Positions 16,381 through 26,967 are shown, counted from the first letter of the stretch. The stretch is DNA of 36,913 nt from Methylotenera sp. (GCA_021738245.1 JAIPCJ010000027.1:1-36913); one strand, 5' to 3'. Program-made: numbers and translations. The notes: generated by a model from the letters alone, not told the origin.

Positions 16381-18174
16381 ATGCGTACCTGCTATGCCGG
16401 CCAAGTCAGCGAGAAGCTGCTCGACCAGACCGTGACCCTGATGGGCTGGGCCCACCGTCGCCGTGACCACGGCGGCGTCATCTTCATCGACCTGCGTGAC
16501 CGCGAAGGCCTCGTCCAGGTCGTCTGCGACCCCGATCGCGCCGACATGTTCAAGATTGCGGAAGACGTCCGCAGCGAGTTCTGCCTGAAGATCGTCGGCA
16601 AGGTGCGCGCGCGCCCGGCCGGCACCGAAAACGCCAACCTCGTGTCCGGCAAGGTCGAGGTGCTGTGCCACGAGATCGAGGTGCTGAACCCGTCGGTGCC
16701 CATCCCCTTCCAGATCGACGAGGACAACCTCTCCGAGACGACCCGCCTCACGCACCGCGTGCTGGACCTGCGCCGTCCCTACATGCAGAACAACCTCATG
16801 CTGCGCTACAAGGTGGCGATGGAGGTGCGCAAGTTCCTGGATGAGCACGGCTTCGTCGACATCGAGACGCCCATGCTCACCAAGAGCACGCCCGAAGGCG
16901 CGCGCGACTACCTCGTGCCCAGCCGCGTGCATGACGGCCACTTCTTCGCGCTGCCGCAGTCGCCCCAGCTCTTCAAGCAGCTGCTGATGGTCGCGGGCTT
17001 CGACCGCTATTACCAGATCACCAAGTGCTTCCGCGACGAGGACCTGCGCGCTGACCGCCAGCCCGAGTTCACGCAGATCGATATCGAGACCTCCTTCCTC
17101 ACCGAAGAAGAGATCCGCTCGATGTTCGAGGGCATGATCCGCCACGTCTTCCGCAAGACGATGAACGTCGAGCTGGGCGACTACCCGGTCATGAAGTACG
17201 CCGAGGCCATGCACCGCTTCGGCTCGGACAAGCCCGACCTGCGCGTGAAGCTCGAGTTCACCGAGCTGACCGACGCCATGACCACCGTCGACTTCAAGGT
17301 GTTCAGCGGCCCGGCCACCACGCCGGGCGGCCGTGTCGTGGCCCTGCGCGTGCCGGGTGGCGCCGCCATGAGCCGTGGCGAGATCGACGCCTACACCGAG
17401 TTCGTGAAGATCTACGGCGCCAAGGGCCTGGCCTGGATCAAGGTCAACGAAGTGGCCAAGGGTCGCGAAGGCCTGCAGTCGCCCATCGTCAAGAACCTGC
17501 ACGACGAGGCCGTGGCCGAGGTGCTCAAGCGCACCGGCGCGCAGGACGGCGACCTGCTGTTCTTCGGGGCCGACAAGGCCAAGATCGTCAACGACGCCAT
17601 CGGCGCGCTGCGCCTGAAGATCGGCCACAGCGAGTTCGGCAAGGCAGCCGGCCTGTTCGACGACCGCTGGGCGCCGCTGTGGGTGGTCGACTTCCCGATG
17701 TTCGAGTTCGACGACGAAGCCAACCGCTGGAACGCCGTGCACCACCCGTTCACCGCGCCGAAGGACGGCCATGAAGACTTCATGACCACCGACCCCGGCA
17801 AGTGCGTGGCCAAGGCCTACGACATGGTGCTCAACGGCTGGGAGCTGGGCGGCGGCTCGGTGCGTATCCACCGCGCCGAAGTGCAGGCCAAGGTGTTCGA
17901 CGCGCTGAACATCGGCCCCGAAGACCAGCGCATCAAGTTCGGCTTCCTGCTGGACGCGCTGCAATACGGTGCACCCCCGCACGGCGGCCTGGCCTTCGGT
18001 CTGGACCGTCTGGTCACGCTGATGACCAAGGCCGAGTCCATCCGCGACGTGATCGCCTTCCCCAAGACCCAGCGTGCCCAGTGCCTGCTGACCGGCGCCC
18101 CGTCGCTGGTCGACGAGAAGCAGCTGCGCGAACTGCACATCCGCCTGCGCAACGTGCAGCCGGCCGCGCAGTAA
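16381..18174 (+). CDS. aspS: Aspartyl-tRNA synthetase
   Basis: A 597-residue bacterial-type class II synthetase charging tRNA-Asp. The N-terminal OB-fold anticodon domain begins [18 protein letters not shown] and contains [20 protein letters not shown]. Motif 1 lies around [15 protein letters not shown]. Motif 2 is [18 protein letters not shown] (about residues 219-236). The bacteria-specific GAD insert lies in the middle, and motif 3 is [14 protein letters not shown] near the end. A GGAG at 16370-16373 serves the ATG at 16381. A clear intrinsic terminator follows. Whether the enzyme is discriminating or also charges tRNA-Asn cannot be judged by reading alone. Confidence 0.98.
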   Translation: MRTCYAGQVSEKLLDQTVTLMGWAHRRRDHGGVIFIDLRDREGLVQVVCDPDRADMFKIAEDVRSEFCLKIVGKVRARPAGTENANLVSGKVEVLCHEIEVLNPSVPIPFQIDEDNLSETTRLTHRVLDLRRPYMQNNLMLRYKVAMEVRKFLDEHGFVDIETPMLTKSTPEGARDYLVPSRVHDGHFFALPQSPQLFKQLLMVAGFDRYYQITKCFRDEDLRADRQPEFTQIDIETSFLTEEEIRSMFEGMIRHVFRKTMNVELGDYPVMKYAEAMHRFGSDKPDLRVKLEFTELTDAMTTVDFKVFSGPATTPGGRVVALRVPGGAAMSRGEIDAYTEFVKIYGAKGLAWIKVNEVAKGREGLQSPIVKNLHDEAVAEVLKRTGAQDGDLLFFGADKAKIVNDAIGALRLKIGHSEFGKAAGLFDDRWAPLWVVDFPMFEFDDEANRWNAVHHPFTAPKDGHEDFMTTDPGKCVAKAYDMVLNGWELGGGSVRIHRAEVQAKVFDALNIGPEDQRIKFGFLLDALQYGAPPHGGLAFGLDRLVTLMTKAESIRDVIAFPKTQRAQCLLTGAPSLVDEKQLRELHIRLRNVQPAAQ

Positions 18175-18193
18175 ACCGCCGCTGCCTGACGAG

Positions 18194-18216
18194 AACCCCG
18201 CTTCGGCGGGGTTTTT
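18194..18216 (+). terminator. Rho-independent terminator of aspS
   Basis: AACCCCGC (18194-18201), loop TTCG, then GCGGGGTT (18206-18213) give an 8-bp stem with a stable tetraloop. It is followed at once by more T (five T in all at 18212-18216). It sits 20 bp after the aspS stop and is the clearest intrinsic terminator in the window. Confidence 0.9.
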
Positions 18217-18328
18217 CGTTCTTGGAGGGCCCCACCCAGTCGAGGGTGAAACTCACGCCGCCCTGTCCCTTCTTCCGAGGTCAAGCGCGGCCGACGCCCG
18301 AGGCAGACTTCGGTCCGGTTTCACCGAC

Positions 18329-19135
18329 ATGACCCGCATGACCCTCCGCCCCCTCGCCCTCATCGGCCTTGCCGCCCTCCTCACCGCCTGCGGCAAATCG
18401 TCCACCTCGCTGGGCGACGGCGGCTCCGTCATCAGCGGCTCGGCCGGCCCCGCGGGGGCGCACAAGGCCAGCCGTGAGCTCGTGAAGTGCGATGCGCCGG
18501 TGGCCACGATGGCCCTGGTCGAGAACCCCAATGGCTACAGCTATTCCAGCAGCTACCAGCTGCCCTCCAGCCCGGTGCCGCTGGTGCGCTTGCTGGCGCA
18601 GCAAAGCGGGTGCTTTCGCGTGGTGGACCGTGCCGCCGGCCTCAAGGCCACCGTGCGCGAGCAGGAGCTGAAGGAGGCGGGCATCCTGGGCCAGGAGGGC
18701 AACACGGTGCACAAGGGCAAGGGTTACGAGGCGCAGTACAGCCTCACCCCGAGCCTCACCTTCAGCGAGCAGGACGCCGGGCGCCAGATCGGCGGGCTGA
18801 TGCAGGCCATTCCTTTCCTGAACAAGCTCGTCGGCGCGGCTGAGCATGTGAAGCTCAAGCAGGCCCAGGCCGCGCTGCTGCTGACCGACAACGAGACCAC
18901 CGAGCAGATCGCCGCCGCCACCGGCTCGGTGGAGGTGGCCGACCTGGGTGTGGGCGGCGCCGTGGTGGGCAAGCTCGGCGGCGCGGCCGGCGCGGGCTGG
19001 AGCAACTCCAACGAAGGCAAGGTCATCGCGGCCGCCTTCCTGGACGCCCACAACCAGCTCGTCGCCCAGGTGCGCGAGCTGCAGGCCAAGGCCCTGCCTC
19101 CGCCGGTGGCCACGCGCAAGGCTCAGGGCGGCTGA
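18329..19135 (+). CDS. CsgG/HfaB-like lipoprotein
   Basis: A 268-residue predicted lipoprotein. A short signal sequence ends in the lipobox LLTAC with the lipid-bearing cysteine at C21. The mature part resembles the periplasmic domain of CsgG/HfaB-type proteins: LVRLLAQQSGCFRVVDRAAG followed by VREQEL (the 'protein at low copy that recovers a damaged or unknown ligand' pattern of the family), then YSLTPSLTFSEQDAG, a later LLLTDNETTEQIAAATGS, and EGKVIAAAFLDAHNQLVAQV near the end. CsgG forms the outer-membrane curli secretion channel; no curli subunit or csgEF gene is near, so a general envelope role is more likely. It follows the aspS terminator and precedes nudB by 59 bp. Family call is moderate. 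Confidence 0.6.
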   Translation: MTRMTLRPLALIGLAALLTACGKSSTSLGDGGSVISGSAGPAGAHKASRELVKCDAPVATMALVENPNGYSYSSSYQLPSSPVPLVRLLAQQSGCFRVVDRAAGLKATVREQELKEAGILGQEGNTVHKGKGYEAQYSLTPSLTFSEQDAGRQIGGLMQAIPFLNKLVGAAEHVKLKQAQAALLLTDNETTEQIAAATGSVEVADLGVGGAVVGKLGGAAGAGWSNSNEGKVIAAAFLDAHNQLVAQVRELQAKALPPPVATRKAQGG

Positions 19136-19194
19136 CGTCGCCGTCGAAGGCCTGCTCGGCATCGGGCGATGCCTGGCATGGCTATGCTTCGGCC

Positions 19195-19665
19195 ATGCAG
19201 CCGGCCAAGCCCTTCAAGATTCCCGAATCGGTCCTCGTCGTCATCCACACGCCCGATCTGCAGGTGCTGCTGATCGAGCGAGCCGACCATCCGGGCTACT
19301 GGCAGAGCGTCACCGGCTCCAAGGACACGCCAGACGAGCCGCTGGCCACCACCGCCCGCCGCGAGGTGCTGGAGGAGACGGGCTTCGACATCGAGGCGGT
19401 CGGGGGTGAGTTGCGCGACTGGCAGCTGGCCAACGTCTATGAGATCTATCCGCACTGGCGTCACCGCTACGCGCCGGGCGTGACGCGCAACACCGAACAC
19501 GTCTTCGGCCTACAGCTGCCTGCGCCCCTGGTGCCGACACTCTCGCCGCGCGAGCACTTATCCTGGGTGTGGCTGCCTTGGCATGAGGCGGCCGACCGCT
19601 GCTTCTCGCCGTCCAACGCCGAAGCCGTGCTGCAACTGTCCCGCTTCAGCCCCGTCCCGACATGA
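19195..19665 (+). CDS. nudB: Dihydroneopterin triphosphate diphosphatase (Nudix)
   Basis: A 156-residue Nudix hydrolase. It probably removes pyrophosphate from dihydroneopterin triphosphate in folate synthesis, as NudB does. The Nudix box spans residues 41-64: G41, E48, then R56-E57 and E60-E61 in REVLEETG. The G41 to E48 spacing is one residue longer than the canonical GX5E, in GSKDTPDE. IPESVLVVIHTPDLQVLLIERA and GYWQSVTGS precede it, and VTRNTEHVFGLQLP and HLSWVWLPWHEA follow, all NudB-like. A TATGCT hexamer (19183-19188) lies 6 bp before the ATG, so a leaderless transcript is possible. Its stop overlaps the next gene as ATGA. Confidence 0.85.
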   Translation: MQPAKPFKIPESVLVVIHTPDLQVLLIERADHPGYWQSVTGSKDTPDEPLATTARREVLEETGFDIEAVGGELRDWQLANVYEIYPHWRHRYAPGVTRNTEHVFGLQLPAPLVPTLSPREHLSWVWLPWHEAADRCFSPSNAEAVLQLSRFSPVPT

Positions 19666-20453
19666 GATCTGTTGCCCGCCCGACGCCCCACGCCCCCGGC
19701 GATGTGTTGCGCGTGGCCACCTACAACATCCACAAGGGCGTGCGAGGCCTGGGCCCGGCCAAGCGGCTGGAGATCCACAACCTGCAGATGGGCGTGCAGG
19801 CGCTGGACGCCGACCTGGTGTGCCTGCAGGAGGTGCGGCTCTTCCACCACCGTGAGGCCGCCTTCTTCGACCACACCTGGTTCGGCTGGCCCGAGAAGGG
19901 CCAGGCCGAGTTCCTGGCGCCAGCGGGATACGAGGTGGCCTACCGCACCAATGCCAAGACCAAGTACGGCGAGCATGGCAACGCGCTGCTGTCACGCTGG
20001 CCGCTGGGCGACATCGGCCACCACGATGTGTCGGACCACGCCTTCGAGCAGCGCGGCCTGCTGCACGTGCCCGTGCGTTGGCAAGGCACGGTGGTGCATG
20101 TGGTGGTGGCGCATTTCGGGCTGATCCATTCGAGCCGCATGCGCCAGGTCGACCGGCTGGCCGCGTTCCTGCGCGAGCATGTGCCGGCCGGCGCACCGGC
20201 GCTGGTGGCGGGCGACTTCAATGACTGGGGCGAGCGCCTGGACGTGCCGATGCGCGCGCATGGCCTGCACCGCGCAGCGCCGCCGGTCGGCCGGCCGCGG
20301 GCGCCCACCTTCCCGTCGCGGCTGCCGGTGTTCTCGCTGGACCGCGTCTACACCGTCGGCCTGCGTTGCGTGGGCGTGCAGGTGCCGCGCGGCCCGAGCT
20401 GGGCGCGCATGTCCGACCACCTGCCGCTGCTGGTGGAGCTGGCCCTGGAATGA
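19662..20453 (+). CDS. Endonuclease/exonuclease/phosphatase family protein
   Basis: A 263-residue EEP-fold metal-dependent phosphoesterase without a signal peptide. Active-site blocks are present: N22 and H24 in ATYNIHKG, E57 in VCLQEVR, GDFND (184-188) and the final SDHLPLL with D252-H253. These are the residues that bind the metal and activate water in the DNase I/sphingomyelinase-like superfamily. The actual substrate (nucleic acid, phospholipid or other phosphodiester) cannot be read. Location between nudB and the cardiolipin synthase clsB, with four-base overlaps at both ends, hints at a link with membrane phospholipid metabolism; such a gene beside clsB (ybhP-like) is common in proteobacteria. 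Confidence 0.88.
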   Translation: MRSVARPTPHAPGDVLRVATYNIHKGVRGLGPAKRLEIHNLQMGVQALDADLVCLQEVRLFHHREAAFFDHTWFGWPEKGQAEFLAPAGYEVAYRTNAKTKYGEHGNALLSRWPLGDIGHHDVSDHAFEQRGLLHVPVRWQGTVVHVVVAHFGLIHSSRMRQVDRLAAFLREHVPAGAPALVAGDFNDWGERLDVPMRAHGLHRAAPPVGRPRAPTFPSRLPVFSLDRVYTVGLRCVGVQVPRGPSWARMSDHLPLLVELALE

Positions 20454-21733
20454 AGCGGCTCGGGCTCCCGCTCCGATGGCGGCGACGCCGCCACGCGGCC
20501 CAGGACAGCGGCTTCACCGGCGGCAACGAGGTCGAGTTGCTGCGCGGTGGGGATCAGCTCTTTCCGCGCATGCAGGCGGCCATCCGCCACGCGCGCAACG
20601 AAGTCTGGCTGGCGACCTACATCTTCCACAGCGACGCCACCTCGCTGGCGCTGGCCGATGCGCTGATCGCGGCCGACCGTCGCGGCGTGCGCGTGCGGCT
20701 GGTGGTGGACGGCTTCGGCAGCAATGCCAGCCTGCGCGAACTGCAGGCGCGCTTTGCCGGCAGCGGTGTCGCGATGGCGGTGTTCCGGCCGATGGACCGC
20801 TGGTGGCGCTGGCTGCAGCCCGGGCAGCTGCGGCGGCTGCACCAGAAGCTCTGCATGGTCGACAGCGAGGTGGCCTTTGTCGGAGGCATCAACGTCATCG
20901 ACGACCGGTTCGACCTGCACCACGGCCGCACCGAGCTGCCGCGGCTGGATTTCGCGGTCGAGCTGCGGGGCGGCCTGGTCGACCTCGTCGGCCAGAGCGT
21001 GCGGGCCATCTGGTCGCGCGCCTGGCTGGGGCGCGACTTCGATGATGCGTTGCTCGACTATGTGCCGCTGCGCCGCCGCCTGGGCCTGTGGCTGACCCAG
21101 GTCTGGCGCGGCCCGCAGCGCCTGCGCCAGGACCTGGATGAGCCCGACCCGCGATTGGCGCCCATGTGCGCGGCGTTCGTGCTGCGCGACAACCTGCGCC
21201 GCCGCCGCACCATCGAACATGCCTATGCCGACGCCATCAACGAGGCCCGCCGCAGCGTCGACATCATCTGCCCCTACTTCTACCCCGGCCAGCGCATCCG
21301 CCATGCGCTGCGCCGCGCGGCCGACCGCGGCGTGCGGGTGCGCCTGCTGCTGCAGGGCAAGCTCGACTACCGTATTGCCGGCTGGGCCGCGCAGGCGCTG
21401 TATGCGGAACTGCTGGGCCACGGCGTGGAGATCTACGAGTACACGCCGGCCTTCCTGCACGCCAAGGTGGCGGTGGTGGACGGCGTGTGGGCCACGGTGG
21501 GCAGCTCCAACATCGACCCGCTGTCCCTGCTGGTGAACCTGGAAGCCAACGTGGTGGTGCTGGACACCGCCTTCGCGACTCATCTTGCGGGCGAGATCGA
21601 CACGGCCATCGCGGTGTCGCAGCGGGTCAGCAAGGCCGGGGGCAGCGGGCTGCGCGCGATGCTGCGCCGCGCCGTGGTGGCCTGGTTTGCCTACGTCTTC
21701 CTGCGCGTGGCCGGGGCGGCGGGGCGCTACTGA
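20450..21733 (+). CDS. clsB: Cardiolipin synthase ClsB-type phospholipase D protein
   Basis: A 427-residue protein with two phospholipase D HKD motifs: H131-x-K133-x4-D138 in HQKLCMVDSEVAFVGG, and H337-x-K339-x4-D344 in HAKVAVVDGVWATVGSSNID. It lacks the N-terminal membrane hairpin of ClsA, beginning instead with a short basic stretch, which matches ClsB. The enzyme would join phosphatidylglycerol molecules (or transfer phosphatidyl groups) to make cardiolipin at the inner membrane. A hydrophobic patch near the end (VVAWFAYVFLRVAG) may touch the membrane. The ATG at 20450 overlaps the upstream stop as ATGA. The 3' end overlaps the converging esterase gene by 7 bp. Confidence 0.9.
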   Translation: MKRLGLPLRWRRRRHAAQDSGFTGGNEVELLRGGDQLFPRMQAAIRHARNEVWLATYIFHSDATSLALADALIAADRRGVRVRLVVDGFGSNASLRELQARFAGSGVAMAVFRPMDRWWRWLQPGQLRRLHQKLCMVDSEVAFVGGINVIDDRFDLHHGRTELPRLDFAVELRGGLVDLVGQSVRAIWSRAWLGRDFDDALLDYVPLRRRLGLWLTQVWRGPQRLRQDLDEPDPRLAPMCAAFVLRDNLRRRRTIEHAYADAINEARRSVDIICPYFYPGQRIRHALRRAADRGVRVRLLLQGKLDYRIAGWAAQALYAELLGHGVEIYEYTPAFLHAKVAVVDGVWATVGSSNIDPLSLLVNLEANVVVLDTAFATHLAGEIDTAIAVSQRVSKAGGSGLRAMLRRAVVAWFAYVFLRVAGAAGRY

Positions 21734-22899
21734 GCGCTGCCGTAGAGGAAGTCCAGCATGGCCGGGACGCGGCGCGCCCAGCTGGCTTCGTCATGGCTGC
21801 CGCGGGCGTCTTCCACGAAGCGCAGTTGATCAGCCGCCCAGCCGCGTTGGCGCAGCGCCTGCGCCAGTGCCCGCGCCAGCGGCAGGGCCTGCTCGCCCTC
21901 CTGGGCGCCCATGTCGACCCACAGCCGGGGCCGCGGCTCGGGCGCCGTGGCGGCCACGTCGCGCAGCACCCAGCCGTCGTCCCACCACACCGAGGGTGAC
22001 ACCACGAGCGCGCTGCCGAAGGTCTCGGGCCGATGCAGGGCCAGCCACAGCGAAGCGATGCCGCCGAAGGACGAGCCGCCGATGGTCGTGTCGGCCGGGC
22101 CTGGGCGGGTGCGGAAGCGGGCGTCGATCAGCGGCTTGAGTTCTTCCGCCAGAAAGCGCCCGTAGGCGGCCACGCCGCCGCCCTGGCGGTCGTTCGGCGG
22201 TCCCATGGGCGAGGGCGTGTAGTCCAGCGTGCGGGTGCCGGTGCTGGCCACGGCCACCACGATGAAGGCGCGCAGGCGGCCCGAAAGCACGCCCTGCTGG
22301 GCGGCTTCGTCGACCTGCCATTCGGCGCCAGCGGCCCGGGCGTCGAACACGTTCTGGCCGTCGTGCAGGTAGAGCACGGGGTAGCGTGCCTGCGGCTGCG
22401 CTTCGTAGCCCGGCGGCAGCCACACCTGCACCTCGCGCTGCCGCACGTGTTTCGAGGACACGGCGCCCAACTGTTCGATTCGGCCGGTGCGCACGATGGG
22501 GGCGTCGCTCGCCGGCGGCCCGAAGGCCCGCGCGACGCGCACCTCGCCGCCGCTCAGCAGCACGGCATGGTTGCGGCCGGGCTCCCAGCCGTCGCTCATG
22601 TCCTGGCCGGCGCCGCGCTCGATGCGGAACTTGTAGGCCAGCGGCTGGCCGCCGGCGGCATCGTCGGGCAGGGTCAGCCGCAGGGTGTAGCGGCCGGTGC
22701 CGTCAATCGGGGCGGCCAGCAGCGGGCGGTCCCACGACAGTGGCGCCGCACCGCCGCGCAGGCCGAGGCGGTCTCGCGCGGGGTCGAAGCGGCCGGCAGC
22801 AACCTCGGCGCGCAGGTCAAGGTCGAAGACCAGGGTGGTGTCAGCCCACGCGATGGCGCAGGAAGCGGCGGCGAGCAGGGCGGTGGCAAGGTGTCGCAT
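21727..22899 (-). CDS. Secreted putative esterase (enterochelin-esterase-like alpha/beta hydrolase)
   Basis: A 390-residue protein with a signal peptide (residues 1-19, ending AIAWA). The N-terminal section (about 20-125) is beta-rich and ends in DGWEPGRNHAVLL, like the carbohydrate-binding/early-set modules that precede such esterases. The C-terminal part is a putative esterase domain (PF00756 type): VQVWLPPGYE, YPVLYLHDGQNVFD, then GGSSFGG with nucleophile S277, and a late FVEDARGSHDEASW with the probable catalytic histidine. Possible roles include hydrolysis of acylated sugars or siderophore esters; the substrate is unknown. It starts 39 bp after the binding-protein gene on the same strand, so the two may be cotranscribed, and converges on clsB with a 7-bp overlap. 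Confidence 0.82.
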   Translation of the reverse strand: MRHLATALLAAASCAIAWADTTLVFDLDLRAEVAAGRFDPARDRLGLRGGAAPLSWDRPLLAAPIDGTGRYTLRLTLPDDAAGGQPLAYKFRIERGAGQDMSDGWEPGRNHAVLLSGGEVRVARAFGPPASDAPIVRTGRIEQLGAVSSKHVRQREVQVWLPPGYEAQPQARYPVLYLHDGQNVFDARAAGAEWQVDEAAQQGVLSGRLRAFIVVAVASTGTRTLDYTPSPMGPPNDRQGGGVAAYGRFLAEELKPLIDARFRTRPGPADTTIGGSSFGGIASLWLALHRPETFGSALVVSPSVWWDDGWVLRDVAATAPEPRPRLWVDMGAQEGEQALPLARALAQALRQRGWAADQLRFVEDARGSHDEASWARRVPAMLDFLYGSAQ

Positions 22900-22920
22900 G
22901 CGCGCAAGCCTACGCCGCGC

Positions 22921-22938
22921 CGGCCGGCATGCCGGCCG
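22921..22938. terminator. Perfect 18-bp palindrome at the end of the binding-protein gene
   Basis: CGGCCGG, CATG, CCGGCCG: a perfect palindrome that can fold as a 7-bp GC stem with a four-base loop on either strand. It abuts the stop codon of the minus-strand binding-protein gene (stop at 22939-22941) and precedes the esterase start by 21 bp. There is no T-run, so a full terminator is uncertain. Confidence 0.45.
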
Positions 22939-23688
22939 TCATGGGGGTGGGCTGGCGCGCACCTGGGCGTCGAAGCGCTGCAGCCAGGCCGGCGGCACCT
23001 TCAGGCTGCAGGCCAGGTGGCGGCGCGGTGGCGGCGGCATGCCAGGGAGCAGCACGCTGACCAGTTCGCTGGCATCGGCCACGCCCTGGCGTTGCAGGTC
23101 GTGCAGCTCCGAGGCCACACCGATCGAGAAGTCAGCGTGCCCGCGGGCCAGCATGGTCGCCAGCCGGGCCGCCCCGGCGCTTGCCCGCACCGGCGGCGGG
23201 CGGCGCTGGGCGATCCAGTCGTCCAGCGGGCCCCCGTAGGCCACACCGTCGTAGACGAGCAGGCTCAGCGGTGCAGACAGCACCGCCTCGCGCGCGCTGC
23301 CGATTGAACGCAGCGTCGCTTCGGCCCGCCGCGCCGCGATGAAGACCTGCTGCTCTTCCTGGTGGATGGGCCGGGAGAAGCGCGCATAACGGCGGCGCTC
23401 CGGCGTGTCGAACAGGCCGAGCACGCAGAACGGGCGCTCATTGCGCGCGAGTTCCTGCAGGCTGCGTTTGAGCGGCACGGCCTCCCAGGCCAGCGCCAAC
23501 CCCGCGCGTTGGGCCCAGACCGTGGTGCGGCCGGCCATCGGCAGCGGGGGCGTGCCGTCCGGGCCGCTGCCCGGCAAGGGGATGTGCTGCACGGGCATCA
23601 CGGCCTGCTGGGCCCGCACCGGAGCCGGCGCGGCCATCATGGCGCTGAGCAAGGCGCTGAGCAGGGCGGGCAGGAGGTGGCGCGGCAT
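22939..23688 (-). CDS. Orphan periplasmic substrate-binding protein (family 3-like)
   Basis: A 249-residue protein with a signal peptide (about residues 1-26, ending PVRA). The mature part fits a transporter substrate-binding domain of the amino-acid (SBP_bac_3) type but looks divergent: VPLKRSLQELARNERPFCVLG-like segment, FDTPERRRYARFSRPIHQEEQQVFIA, a GSAREA motif, then LARGHADFSIGVASELHDL. No permease or ATPase gene is beside it. It follows hutH by 56 bp on the same strand and could be expressed with hutUH, which would suit a histidine- or urocanate-related ligand, but nothing in the sequence proves this. Proteins of this kind may also act as sensors. Functional confidence is low, fold confidence moderate. 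Confidence 0.65.
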   Translation of the reverse strand: MPRHLLPALLSALLSAMMAAPAPVRAQQAVMPVQHIPLPGSGPDGTPPLPMAGRTTVWAQRAGLALAWEAVPLKRSLQELARNERPFCVLGLFDTPERRRYARFSRPIHQEEQQVFIAARRAEATLRSIGSAREAVLSAPLSLLVYDGVAYGGPLDDWIAQRRPPPVRASAGAARLATMLARGHADFSIGVASELHDLQRQGVADASELVSVLLPGMPPPPRRHLACSLKVPPAWLQRFDAQVRASPPP

Positions 23689-23744
23689 GGGGCAGCGGCA
23701 AGGGCCGTGCCGATTCTGCGCCGCTCAACTCGGGCCTGGCGAGC

Positions 23745-25246
23745 TCACCCCCCGAACCCTGGTGCGCCCGGGGCCTTCAGCATGCCGGCCTGCACCAGGG
23801 CTGCGGCGCGCTCGATGTCGGGGGCCAGGTAGTGGTCGGCCGGCATGCTGGCGCAGTCGGCGCGCAGCCGGGTGTGCAGGGCCTCCACGGGCGCGGAGCT
23901 TTGCAAGGGCCGCAGGAAGTCGATGCCCTGGGCGGCAGCCAGCAGCTCGATGGCGACGATGTGCGCGGTGTTGTCGATCATCGCGTGCAGCCGCCGTGCC
24001 GCGAAGGTGGCCATGGAGACATGGTCCTCCTGGTTGGCGCTGGTGGGCAGGCTGTCCACGCTGGCCGGGTGGGCCAGGCTCTTGTTCTCGCTGGCCAGGG
24101 CGGCTGCGGTGACGTGGGCGATCATGAAGCCGCTGTGCAGGCCGGCATCCGCCGTCAGGAAGGGCGGCAGGCGCGAGATGCCGGGGTCGATGAGCATGGC
24201 GATGCGGCGCTCGGCGATCGCGCCCACCTCGGCGATGGCCAGGGCCAGGTTGTCGGCCGCGAAGGCCACCGGCTCTGCATGGAAGGTGCCTCCGCTGATC
24301 ATGGTGGCGTCGAACACCAGCGGGTTGTCCGTCACCGCATTGGCCTCGCGGATCAGCACCTGGGCCGCGTGGCGGGCCTGGTCGAGTGCCGCGCCCATGA
24401 CCTGGGGCTGGCAGCGCAGGCAGTAGGGGTCCTGCACCCGCTCGTCGCCCTCGCGATGGCTGGCACGGATGGCGCTGCCGGCGAGCAGCTCGCGGTAGAC
24501 GGCCGCCACCTCGGTCTGGCCGGGCTGGCCGCGCACCGCGTGGATGCGGGCATCGAACGGGCCGTCGCTGCCGCGGGCGGCGTCCAGCGTCATCGCGCCG
24601 CTGGCCAGTGCGGTGGCGAACAGGCCCTCGAAGCGCAGCAGCGCATGCAGGGCCAGTGCAGTGCTGGCCTGCGTGCCGTTGATGAGGGCCAGGCCTTCCT
24701 TGGCGGCCAGCGTGAGCGGCGCCAGGCCCAGGCGGTCGAGTTCGTCGCGGGCCGGCATGCGCTGGCCCTTGACCAGCGCTTCCCCTTCGCCCATCAAGGC
24801 CAGGGTCAGGTGGGCCAGCGGGGCGAGGTCGCCGCTGGCGCCCACCGAGCCCTGGGCCGGCACGTAGGGGATGAAGCCCGCATTGAAGGCATCCAGCAGC
24901 GACTGCACCACCACGCCGCGCACCCCCGAGTAGCCGCGCGCCAGGCTGGCGGCCTTGGTGGCAAGCATCAGCCGCACGACCTCGGGCGACATGGGTGTTC
25001 CCACACCCACGGCGTGGCTGCGGATCAGGTTGAGCTGCAGCGCGGCGAGCTGGTCCTTCGCGATGCGGATGCTGGCCAGCTTGCCGAAGCCGGTGTTGAC
25101 GCCATAGACCGGCGCATCGCCCGCGGCGGCGGTCGCCACCCGCGCGGCGCTGGCGTCCACGGCCGACCAGTCGTCCAGCTCCAGCCGCGCCTGGCCGGCG
25201 GCGATGTCGGCCAGTTGGGCCAGGGTCAGGTGTCCGGGGATGAGCT

Positions 25247-25250
<4 letters not shown>
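23745..25250 (-). CDS. hutH: Histidine ammonia-lyase
   Basis: A 501-residue enzyme, the usual HutH length, which removes ammonia from L-histidine to give trans-urocanate. The Ala138-Ser139-Gly140 triad in [14 protein letters not shown] cyclises by itself to form the MIO electrophile. Other family blocks are [12 protein letters not shown] (48-59), [11 protein letters not shown], and later [20 protein letters not shown] and [10 protein letters not shown]. The ATG at 25250 overlaps the hutU stop as ATGA, so HutU and HutH are translationally coupled, with hutU first. A longer frame upstream is not a real extension, as it lies inside hutU. Confidence 0.97.
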
Positions 25251-26908
<1,658 letters not shown>

Positions 26909-26931
26909 GGCGTCTCCTGGAACGTCGGCGC

Positions 26932-26967
26932 ACTCTACTTGTCTATACAAGTAAGGTCAACTAGCAT
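26932..26967. promoter_or_regulatory. Divergent hut promoters with HutC operator
   Basis: TACTTGT (26936-26942), four bases, ACAAGTA (26947-26953) form a perfect 18-bp inverted repeat whose core CTTGT-N4-ACAAG resembles known HutC sites. On the minus strand TTGACC (26955-26960), a 17-bp spacer and TAGAGT (26932-26937) make a hutU promoter whose spacer is almost wholly occupied by the repeat. On the plus strand TTGTCT (26939-26944), 17 bp and TAGCAT (26962-26967) make a weaker hutC promoter overlapped by the same site. HutC binding should thus block both directions, with urocanate as the expected inducer from knowledge of the family. Confidence 0.75.

Noticed and set aside
16330..18138. 602-codon frame on the minus strand opposite aspS
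   Set aside because: aspS carries all class II synthetase motifs on the other strand. The antisense translation is of low complexity (Leu, Val, His, Ala, Asp) and has no plausible start context.
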